NCBI GenBank assembly: GCA_031732855.1
Contig: JAVMKJ010000039.1
Span: forward strand, 1 to 32,444
Direction: 5' to 3'
Origin: JAVMKJ01 sp031732855
Lineage (GTDB): Bacteria; Pseudomonadota; Gammaproteobacteria; Competibacterales; Competibacteraceae
Length of the DNA stretch: 32,444 nucleotides
In this document: positions 24,583-32,444 of the stretch, in pieces
How positions within the stretch are numbered: the stretch's first letter is position 1
How the letters are laid out: the number at the start of each line of letters is the position of its first letter
Made by a program: the position numbers and the translations under genes
Notes under the pieces: model-generated
Seen by the model: only the letters and a program-made list of their open reading frames with translations
Told to the model about the DNA's origin: nothing
Database searches by the model: none

Positions 24583-25446
24583 CTATACCGCAGCGGCGCC
24601 ACCCACGATCTCGGCCAGTTCCTGGGTGATCGACGCCTGCCGGGCCTTGTTGTAGATCAATTGCAACTCATCGATGAGAGTGCCCGCGTTGTCGGACGCG
24701 CTCTTCATGGCGACCATGCGAGCGGCCATCTCGCAGGCGACGTTTTCCACCAGGGCCTGATACACCACCGACTCGCCGTAACGCCGCAACAGCAACTCGA
24801 TCAGTTCCTTGGGATCGGGTTCGTAGATGTAATCCCAGCGATGGACGGGCGCTGCATCCTGCACCTCGGCGGTGATCGGCACTAGCCGCTCGACCTTGGG
24901 CTTTTGGCTCATGGTGTTGACGAACTCGTTGTACACCAGATAGATCGCGTCGATCCGACCCTCCGCGAAAGCGTCCGCCATGACCTTGACCGGCCCCAGC
25001 ACATCCTCGAAGCGGGGCGAGTCGCCCAAGTGGGAAACGTGGGCGACGACATTGCCCTTCAGCCGGCGGAAGAATTGGAACGCCTTGGTGCCGACGGTGC
25101 AAACATCGATCTCGATGCCGCGATTCCGCCAGTCCTGCATGGCGAGGATGGTCGCCTTGAACAGGTTGGTGTTCAATCCGCCGCACAGACCGCGGTCGGT
25201 CGAAACCACGATCAGGCCAACTCGCTTGAGTTCGCGCTCGATCAACCCCGGACTGCGATACTCGGTATGCGCGTGGGCCAAGTGCGAGATGACGTTGCGG
25301 ATCTTGGTCGCATAGGGTCGGGCCGCTTTCATGCGCTCCTGGGCCTTGCGCATTTTGCTGGCCGCCACCATTTCCATGGCCTTGGTGATCTTCTGAGTAC
25401 TCTTGATACTCTTGATTTTGGTGCGTATCTCTTTGGCGCCGGCCAT
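24583..25446 (-). CDS. atpG: F1 ATP synthase subunit gamma
   Basis: The 287-residue product has the N-terminal helix MAGAKEIRTKIKSIKSTQKITKAMEMVAASKMRKAQ, the central STDRGLCGGLN motif, and the C-terminal coiled-coil helix (MKSASDNAGTLIDELQLIYNKARQASITQELAEIVGGAAA). It is the rotating shaft of F1. Its length equals the E. coli protein. It starts 12 bp after atpA. Confidence 0.97.
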   Translation of the reverse strand: MAGAKEIRTKIKSIKSTQKITKAMEMVAASKMRKAQERMKAARPYATKIRNVISHLAHAHTEYRSPGLIERELKRVGLIVVSTDRGLCGGLNTNLFKATILAMQDWRNRGIEIDVCTVGTKAFQFFRRLKGNVVAHVSHLGDSPRFEDVLGPVKVMADAFAEGRIDAIYLVYNEFVNTMSQKPKVERLVPITAEVQDAAPVHRWDYIYEPDPKELIELLLRRYGESVVYQALVENVACEMAARMVAMKSASDNAGTLIDELQLIYNKARQASITQELAEIVGGAAAV

Positions 25447-25458
25447 GGTGACACCCGC

Positions 25459-27015
<1,557 letters not shown>

Positions 27016-27030
27016 AAAGCGGTATTCCCC

Positions 27031-27609
27031 TTACTGGCTCAAGGCCGTGGCGAGTTTGTCCAGCCGGCCGCGCGCCGAACCGTCGATCACCCGATCACCG
27101 ATCCGGATCACCGCGCCCGCGATCAACGACGGGTCCGTCTTGCAGTTCAACACGACGCTGCGCTTGAACTTCGCCTTGAGCGCCTTGGTCACGCGTTTGC
27201 GCTGGGCGTCGGTCACGGCGGAGGCGGAAATCAGTTCGGCGTGGAGGACACTTTCGGCTTCCGCGCGAAACCGCTCGAACAGGACGGCGATACTGGGAAG
27301 CAGGTGCAGGCGATGAAATTCCGCCAGCATCTTGAGGAAGGTGACGAACACCTCCGGTATCGCTTCGGCGCCGCCGCGAACGTCGCGGCACAATCCAGCC
27401 ACCAACTCGGTTTTCTGCTCGCCGCGCAATTCGGGATTCCAGGGACCCAGCAGCCGTTGCATGGCTGGATCGGCGGCGACGGCGGCGGCCACCTGCAGAA
27501 GTTCGGACCAGAGCGGTAGCGCCTGGGCGTCCTGGGCGTCCTCGAACGCGGCGCGCGCGTAGGGTCGGGCGGCGGAGGTGGGTCGGACGACGGTTGTCGT
27601 TTCAGCCAT
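27031..27609 (-). CDS. atpH: ATP synthase subunit delta
   Basis: The 192-residue product is the stator subunit linking F1 alpha to the Fo b subunits. The RPYARAAFEDAQDA N-terminal signature and the C-terminal VLNCKTDPSLIAGAVIRIGDRVIDGSARGRL motif are present. The length is ~15 residues above the E. coli protein, from a short N-terminal extension (AETTTVVRPTSA). It lies 17 bp after atpF. Confidence 0.95.
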   Translation of the reverse strand: MAETTTVVRPTSAARPYARAAFEDAQDAQALPLWSELLQVAAAVAADPAMQRLLGPWNPELRGEQKTELVAGLCRDVRGGAEAIPEVFVTFLKMLAEFHRLHLLPSIAVLFERFRAEAESVLHAELISASAVTDAQRKRVTKALKAKFKRSVVLNCKTDPSLIAGAVIRIGDRVIDGSARGRLDKLATALSQ

Positions 27610-27626
27610 TGGCGTGGTCCGTGTTG

Positions 27627-28097
27627 TTATAGCTGAGCGACCAAGTCATCCAGCATGGCCGCGTTGGCCGCTTCGTCGACCTCACGCTTGAGGACCTTGC
27701 TGGCGCCGGCGACCGCGAGACTGACGACTTGATTTCGAAGTTGCTCGCGGGCGCGATTAACCTCCTGCTCGATCTCGGCCTTGGCGGCGAGGAGCTGGCG
27801 GTCGCCCTCGACCCGGGCATCCTGTTTCGATTGCTCGATGATTTCGTTGGCGCGCTTGTGGGCCTGGGCGACGATTTCGGCGGCATGCTGTTTGGCTTCT
27901 TTCAGCATTTGCGCGGCCTTGGCCTTGGCCAGTTCCTGCTCGCGCACGCCGCGTTCCGCGGACGCCAAGCCATCGGCGATTCGCTTCTGGCGATCTTGCA
28001 TGGCCTGCATGATCGGCGGCCATACATACTTCATGGTAAAGAGCACCAGCAGGCCGAACGTGATCATCTGCCCTATCAGAGTGGCATTGAAGTTCAC
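27627..28097 (-). CDS. atpF: Fo ATP synthase subunit b
   Basis: The 156-residue product (156 in E. coli) has one N-terminal membrane helix (NFNATLIGQMITFGLLVLFTMKYVWPPI) and a long charged coiled coil rich in Ala, Glu, Lys and Arg, forming the peripheral stalk. The start codon is GTG at 28095-28097, supported by a strong GAGGAGG upstream; ATG choices further in would cut the membrane helix. The gap to atpE is 56 bp. Confidence 0.95.
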   Translation of the reverse strand: MNFNATLIGQMITFGLLVLFTMKYVWPPIMQAMQDRQKRIADGLASAERGVREQELAKAKAAQMLKEAKQHAAEIVAQAHKRANEIIEQSKQDARVEGDRQLLAAKAEIEQEVNRAREQLRNQVVSLAVAGASKVLKREVDEAANAAMLDDLVAQL

Positions 28098-28153
28098 GCT
28101 GTTACCTCCTCGGATACATTAATTTATGTGAGGCGCGAAGCGTTCGTTAAAGA

Positions 28154-28444
28154 TCAATGGCCGCCCAAGGCTGCCTGTACCGGACCGAGGAACGGGTTGG
28201 CGAAGGTGAAGAACAGGGCGACGCCGACGCCGATCATGGTCACCGCGTCAAGCAGGCCGGCAACGATGAACATCTTGACTTGCAGCGCGGGAATCATTTC
28301 GGGCTGACGGGCGGCGCCTTCCAGGAATTTGCCACCCAGCAGGGCGAAGCCGATAGCTGTGCCCAGCGCGCCCATACCGATGATCATGGCCACGGCGATG
28401 ACGGTCATACCCTGCACGTTGGCAATTAGGCTTGCAGCTTCCAT
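28154..28444 (-). CDS. atpE: Fo ATP synthase subunit c
   Basis: The 96-residue product is a two-helix hairpin that forms the rotor ring. The loop AARQPEM and the ion-binding carboxylate D66 in VAGLLDAVTMIGVG are present. An Asp here, without the Gln/Glu/Ser-Thr set of sodium-type rings, points to proton coupling. The protein is longer than the E. coli subunit (79 residues) because of an N-terminal extension before the first helix. It is 109 bp after atpB. Confidence 0.96.
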   Translation of the reverse strand: MEAASLIANVQGMTVIAVAMIIGMGALGTAIGFALLGGKFLEGAARQPEMIPALQVKMFIVAGLLDAVTMIGVGVALFFTFANPFLGPVQAALGGH

Positions 28445-28553
28445 TAGTGTCTCCCGTTATAAAGGTTGGGGTGTGGATGAAAGAAAACCGGGTTCGATGG
28501 AACCGGCCAGGCGGGTAGCGACAGGCCGGAATCCGGGATTCGCGTTCGCTCGC

Positions 28554-29357
28554 TCAGTGATCCTCGTGCGCCATGCTCAGGTACACGATCGTCAGCACCA
28601 TGAAGATGAAGGCTTGCAGGGTGATGATCAGGAGGTGAAACACCGCCCACGGCCAGCCCAGGGTGAACTGGATCCACCAGGGCAGCAGTGCGATCAGAAT
28701 GAAAATCAGTTCGCCCGCATACAGGTTGCCGAACAACCGCAGACCGAGCGAGATGGGCTTGGCCAAGTCTTCAACAATCCGCAGCAGCAGGTTGAAGGGC
28801 ATAAACCATTTACCGAAGGGATGGGTCAACACTTCCATGGTAAAATGCCCCGGCCCCTTGACCTTGATGCTGTAGTAGTAGACGAGCAGCAGCACCGAGA
28901 TCGACATGCCGAAGGTCGAATTCAGGTCGGTGGAAGGCACCGTACGCAGATAGGGAATGCCCAGCACGCCGGCGATGGCCGGCAACAGATCCACCGGGAT
29001 CAAGTCCATCGCATTCCACAGGAACACCCAGGCAAAAATCGTCAACGCCAGTGGCGCGATGACTGGATTGCGGCCATGAAAAGAATCCTTAACCTGGGTA
29101 TCGACGAAATCGACCATGATCTCGCAGAAATTCTGCAATCCCCCGGGCACGTCACTGGTGGCGGATTTCGCCGCTTTCGTGAACAGCCACAGGAATAGCG
29201 CCCCCAAGCCGATCGAGAAAAACAGGGTATCCACATGCACTACCCCAAAACCGCCCGTCTCTTCTCCATGCAGGAACTTCATCTGGGCAAGATCGAACCG
29301 GAGATTGGTCAAGTGGTGGATGATATACCCTGTTGCGGAATGACCACTTTCGCTCAT
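28554..29357 (-). CDS. atpB: Fo ATP synthase subunit a
   Basis: The 267-residue product has 5-6 membrane helices and forms the proton half-channels against the c ring. The essential arginine is R207 in SLGLRLFGNLYAGE. NAMDLIPVDLLP and the DLNSTFGMSISVLLLVYY helix are typical. ATG 29357 was chosen; it overlaps the atpI stop by 4 nt, and earlier in-frame starts add unrelated residues. Confidence 0.96.
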   Translation of the reverse strand: MSESGHSATGYIIHHLTNLRFDLAQMKFLHGEETGGFGVVHVDTLFFSIGLGALFLWLFTKAAKSATSDVPGGLQNFCEIMVDFVDTQVKDSFHGRNPVIAPLALTIFAWVFLWNAMDLIPVDLLPAIAGVLGIPYLRTVPSTDLNSTFGMSISVLLLVYYYSIKVKGPGHFTMEVLTHPFGKWFMPFNLLLRIVEDLAKPISLGLRLFGNLYAGELIFILIALLPWWIQFTLGWPWAVFHLLIITLQAFIFMVLTIVYLSMAHEDH

Positions 29358-29734
29358 AGCGTCCTCACCGAAGCATCGAATGTGAAGGGTAATGCCAGCC
29401 AGTGCGCCATCAGCGCCGCCATATACGCCAGCAGAAGCGGGAGGGGTGAGACCTCGAACCAAAGGAGGGCGGCGCTCAGCAGAACGATCGCCAACAGGAT
29501 CTTGACGACCTCGCCCACATAGAACGCCCGGGCGACTCGAGCGGCGGACGAGCCGACACGGACCGAAAAGACCTTGCTGGCGAAATACAAGGTAACGAGA
29601 GTGCTGATGCCTCCGCCGACCACCGCGGAATAGGCGGCATGGAGGTTGCCGAACACGAGAGCGGCGGCGGCGATCACCAGCGTGACCAGCAACTGAACGA
29701 GGGTGATTTTACGAGTGACCTGTTTTGCGCCCAT
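29354..29734 (-). CDS. atpI: ATP synthase subunit I (Fo assembly protein)
   Basis: The 126-residue product has four predicted membrane helices and is the first gene of the atp operon. AtpI-type proteins help assemble the c ring but are not part of the final enzyme. The AYSAVVGGGISTLVTLYFASKVF stretch is typical. ATG 29734 follows a ~155-nt leader from the promoter described separately. Confidence 0.88.
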   Translation of the reverse strand: MGAKQVTRKITLVQLLVTLVIAAAALVFGNLHAAYSAVVGGGISTLVTLYFASKVFSVRVGSSAARVARAFYVGEVVKILLAIVLLSAALLWFEVSPLPLLLAYMAALMAHWLALPFTFDASVRTL

Positions 29735-29896
29735 GGCTCGTATTAGTTCTAATTGTCCAGGCGCCGCACTGCGTCGGGCATGTTATATAGTTATGATCTG
29801 TTATGGTTTTGTATGATTTTCATCTCCGCGGCATTTCGGAATCCCTCCCCAAACCCGGCTTCCGGGCTATTCTCCGACCGCGCAGAGCACCCCGAA

Positions 29897-29926
29897 ATTA
29901 TAGGGAATTTGGCGTATCGGGGTCAA
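29897..29926 (-). promoter_or_regulatory. Sigma-70 promoter of the atp operon
   Basis: On the minus strand TTGACC (29921-29926) and a perfect TATAAT (29897-29902) are separated by 18 bp. The -35 box lies 14 bp past the parB stop. It is well placed for atpI-B-E-F-H-A-G-D-C, and gives a leader of about 155 nt. Confidence 0.8.
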
Positions 29927-29940
29927 CGAAAATTACGGTG

Positions 29941-30813
29941 TCACTTAACACGGGCTATGATGCCGTCCAGCTCATCCAGATTGTTGTAGTGGATGACCAA
30001 ACATCCCTTGCCAGATGTATCATGCTGCAAGCGCACCCGGGCGCCGAGCCGTTCCGACAAATCGTCCTGCAGCAGGCGGATATTGGGGTCGAGCGGCTTC
30101 GACCGCAGGGGCACGATGGCATCCTGCTGGTAGCGGCGAGCCAATTGCTCGGTCTCGCGGGCCGATAGCCCGCGCAGTAGCACCTGGCGAGCGGCTTCCC
30201 GCTGCAAAGGGGGTGGAAGCGGCAGGAGCGCGCGAGCATGTCCCATGTCCAACTTGCGATCCCGCACCAGTTGTTGGACATCCTCCGCCAGTTCCAGCAG
30301 ACGCAACAGGTTGGTGACTGCGGCCCGCGACCGGCCCACCGCTTCGGCCGCCTGCTGGTGGGTGAGATCGAATTCGGCAATCAGCCGCCGGAGGGCGGCG
30401 GCCTCCTCCAGGGGATTGAGATTCTCGCGCTGGATATTCTCGATCAGCGCCATGGCGATGGCCGCCTGATCCGACACCTCGCGGATCACGGCGGGCACTT
30501 CGCGCAACTCCGCCAATTGCGCCGCCCGCCAGCGCCGTTCGCCGGCAATCAACTCGTAGCGCCCCTCTCCCAGCGGGCGCACCACGACCGGCTGCACCAC
30601 ACCCTGGGCGCGGATGGAATCAGCCAGTTCCCGCAAGGTATCCTCGCGCAGGTCCTGGCGCGGCTGGTAGCGACCGCGCTGAATGCAATCGACCGACAAT
30701 TGCCGCAGGATCTCGGACGCCGCCGGATCCGGCGGCGTCTCGCTCCGCGCCGTCGCGCCCGCGCCCAGCAGCGCATCCAGACCGCGCCCCAGACCGCCCT
30801 TTTTTCTGATCAT
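29941..30813 (-). CDS. parB: Chromosome partitioning protein ParB
   Basis: The 290-residue product starts with the KKGGLGRGLDALL segment that engages ParA. The N-terminal CTP-binding domain has GERRWRA at 91-97 and ENIQREN at 125-131. A helix-turn-helix (~150-172, THQQAAEAVGRSRAAVTNLLRLL) binds parS, and a C-terminal dimer domain follows. It loads as a clamp on parS and organises the origin region. It overlaps parA by 4 nt. I did not find a perfect parS palindrome in the window. Confidence 0.96.
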   Translation of the reverse strand: MIRKKGGLGRGLDALLGAGATARSETPPDPAASEILRQLSVDCIQRGRYQPRQDLREDTLRELADSIRAQGVVQPVVVRPLGEGRYELIAGERRWRAAQLAELREVPAVIREVSDQAAIAMALIENIQRENLNPLEEAAALRRLIAEFDLTHQQAAEAVGRSRAAVTNLLRLLELAEDVQQLVRDRKLDMGHARALLPLPPPLQREAARQVLLRGLSARETEQLARRYQQDAIVPLRSKPLDPNIRLLQDDLSERLGARVRLQHDTSGKGCLVIHYNNLDELDGIIARVK

Positions 30814-31610
30814 GCGCTCGTTATCTCCCCCGTCTTGGCGGCGGGACGCCGCAAGCGTTTCCGCACTTCCTTCGCCAGCTCCCGGTAGGTTTGCGCGCCG
30901 CGCGAACCGTCGTCGTAATAGATGATCGGCAGGCCGTAGCTGGGCGCCTCGGCCAACCGCACGTTGCGGGGGATCAGGGTCTCGAACACCGCCGCGCCAA
31001 AATGCTCCACGATCTGGCCGGAAACATCGTTGGCCAGCCGATTGCGGGGATCGAACATGGTCCGCACCAGACCCTCAATGCGCAAACCGGGATTGGTGGA
31101 ACGGCGCACCTTCTCGATGGTGTCGAGCAGCGCCGACAAACCCTCAAGCGCGTAATATTCGCACTGGACGGGAATGATCACGGATTGGGCGGCGGTCAGG
31201 GCGTTGACCGTCAACATGTTCAGCGAAGGCGGGCAGTCGATCAGAATGATGTCGAAGTTCCAGGCGACCGGGGCGAGGGCGTCGCGCAGCCGGCCCGGCG
31301 CGTTATCCTTCTTCAGCAGGTTGACCTCGGCGGCGGTCAGGTCGCCGTTGGCGGGCAGCAGTTGCATCTGAGCCTTCTCGACCCATTGCAGGGCTTCGGT
31401 CAGGGTTGCTTCGCCCAGCAGTACGTCGTAGCTGGTGGCGGGCAAGGCGTGCTTGTCCACGCCGCAGCCCATGGTGGCGTTGCCCTGCGGATCGAGATCG
31501 ATCAGCAGCACGTTCTGGCGCAGCGCCGCCAGACAGGCGGCCAGATTGACGGCGGTCGTCGTCTTGCCCACTCCGCCCTTCTGATTGGTGATCGCGATGA
31601 TGGTAGCCAT
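30810..31610 (-). CDS. parA: Chromosome partitioning ATPase ParA (Soj)
   Basis: The 266-residue product is a MinD/ParA ATPase with the deviant Walker A KGGVGKTTT at 11-19, LLIDLDPQGNATMG (A' motif) and LIDCPPSL (Walker B). It forms ATP-dependent dimers on nucleoid DNA that move ParB-parS complexes. Length and lack of an N-terminal HTH mark it as chromosomal, not plasmid type Ia. It starts 4 bp after rsmG. Confidence 0.96.
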   Translation of the reverse strand: MATIIAITNQKGGVGKTTTAVNLAACLAALRQNVLLIDLDPQGNATMGCGVDKHALPATSYDVLLGEATLTEALQWVEKAQMQLLPANGDLTAAEVNLLKKDNAPGRLRDALAPVAWNFDIILIDCPPSLNMLTVNALTAAQSVIIPVQCEYYALEGLSALLDTIEKVRRSTNPGLRIEGLVRTMFDPRNRLANDVSGQIVEHFGAAVFETLIPRNVRLAEAPSYGLPIIYYDDGSRGAQTYRELAKEVRKRLRRPAAKTGEITSA

Positions 31611-31614
31611 GAAC

Positions 31615-32277
31615 TCAGTCTCGGGAAGGGGGAGCGGGCGCCAGATGCACCAGGGTGCGTTCGGCCTCCAGGTTCGGGACGCGCAGCGGGTAAACGCCGA
31701 CCACGACGTAACCCGGCGGCAGGCGAGCCAGTTCGTCGTCGGGGAAGACGCCCTTCATCGCCAGCAACCGCCCATCCGGCACGCACAGCCGCCCGGCGTC
31801 CGCCACCATGTCCGCCAAGGTCGCGAACGCCCGCGATACCACGCTATTAAACAGGACGGCCGGCCGATAATCCTCGACCCGGCCGCGCACCACATCGACA
31901 TGTGTCAGTTGGAGTTCCGCGGCGACCTGGGTCAGAAACCGGGTGCGCTTGCCGTTGCTGTCCAGCAGGCAGAACTGGCAGTTTGGCCGGGCGACGGCCA
32001 AGGGGATTCCCGGCAAGCCGGCACCGCTGCCCACATCCAACACCCGCGGGCCTTCCACCCAGGGGAGAATTGACAGGCTGTCCAGCAGGTGGCGGATCAC
32101 CATCGCCTCGGGATCGCGCACGGCGGTGAGGTTGTAGGCACGGTTCCAGCGCTCCAGCAGGGCCAGATAGGCCACCAGTCGCGCGACGGCTTCCGCGGTC
32201 AAGGAAATACCCAGCCGTTCGCTGCCTTCGATGATGGATCGCTCGATGCTCATGAAAACCTTGTCGTTCGCTTGCAT
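31615..32277 (-). CDS. rsmG: 16S rRNA (guanine-527-N7)-methyltransferase RsmG (GidB)
   Basis: The 220-residue product is an AdoMet-dependent methyltransferase; the SAM-binding VLDVGSGAGLPGIPLA is at ~79-94. The RWNRAYNLTAVRDPEAMVIRHLLDSL block and SRAFATL are family signatures. It methylates G527 of 16S rRNA; loss gives low-level streptomycin resistance. Starts at 32277 or 32253 (MSIERS, with AAGG nearby) are both possible. mnmG would be expected just outside the window. Confidence 0.95.
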   Translation of the reverse strand: MQANDKVFMSIERSIIEGSERLGISLTAEAVARLVAYLALLERWNRAYNLTAVRDPEAMVIRHLLDSLSILPWVEGPRVLDVGSGAGLPGIPLAVARPNCQFCLLDSNGKRTRFLTQVAAELQLTHVDVVRGRVEDYRPAVLFNSVVSRAFATLADMVADAGRLCVPDGRLLAMKGVFPDDELARLPPGYVVVGVYPLRVPNLEAERTLVHLAPAPPSRD

Positions 32278-32392
32278 GCCTGCCCTGGAATACTACCAAG
32301 AATTGTAACATGTCGGCCGGCTATTACGGCGGGCGGCGCCCACCACCCATCCAGCCAGAATCACCTATGCTTTTGATTGGCGTGCTCCAAAA

Positions 32393-32444
32393 GTAACCGT
32401 TCAGACCCCCTACTGGGGTAAGGGGGCGAGGGGTAGTCCGGCGC
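32393..32444. repeat. Probable end of another MITE copy, cut by the window edge
   Basis: GTAACCGTTCAGACCCCCT (32393-32411) resembles the inverted ends of the 129-nt element at 8522-8650 (13 of 19 to the left end), followed by a CCCCCTACTGGGGTAAGGGGG hairpin-like region. The element would continue past the window. Confidence 0.5.

Overview
The window is chromosomal DNA of a GC-rich gammaproteobacterium. The right two thirds carries a conserved gammaproteobacterial block read leftwards: rsmG, parA, parB, atpI-B-E-F-H-A-G-D-C, glmU, gltX, then tRNA-Ala and tRNA-Glu. Type IV pilus (pilU), O-antigen (wbpL/wbpM-like) and HtrA protease genes fit the same class. The species cannot be named from sequence alone; a Competibacter- or Chromatiales-like organism is a guess.

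Bases 1-5971 are an accessory defence region. Two broken genes (a WGR domain running into the first codons of a DNA methyltransferase, and the N-terminus of a TerD-type stress protein) lead into a tightly coupled four-gene operon on the plus strand. It encodes a KAP-family P-loop ATPase, a protein with a Pro/Gly-rich N-terminus, a QueC-like PP-loop enzyme and a TatD-like metal nuclease. This is the gene set and order of the anti-phage system QatABCD. Just downstream is a minimal type I-E-like CRISPR locus (two 29-nt repeats, one 32-nt spacer) with no cas genes in the window.

Bases 5972-8745 are accessory DNA. They hold a membrane protein gene coupled to a GH19/peptidoglycan-binding lysozyme-like gene, a small secreted protein, and several short repeats. 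One repeat is a 129-nt MITE-like insertion with imperfect inverted ends and a perfect 7-bp target duplication; a second copy of the same flanking sequence, without the insertion, lies 2.4 kb away.

Bases 8746-15661 hold housekeeping and envelope genes: pilU (minus), a periplasmic HtrA/Do protease and accA (plus), then a convergent pair for O-antigen or capsule initiation, a WecA/WbpL-like sugar-phosphate transferase and a WbpM-like nucleotide-sugar 4,6-dehydratase (minus).

Bases 15662-19366 are a low-information accessory stretch. It has four small hypothetical genes, decayed coding fragments and hairpin repeats, and is bounded by two diverged direct repeats that both encode the start of the same small protein (MGQ[L/F]DP...).

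Bases 19367-32444 are the conserved core. Two tRNA genes are separated by a terminator-like hairpin, followed (against the coordinates) by gltX, glmU, a strong terminator, the full F1Fo ATP synthase operon with a near-consensus sigma-70 promoter, the chromosome-partitioning pair parAB and rsmG. The window ends in what looks like another end of the 129-nt MITE family.
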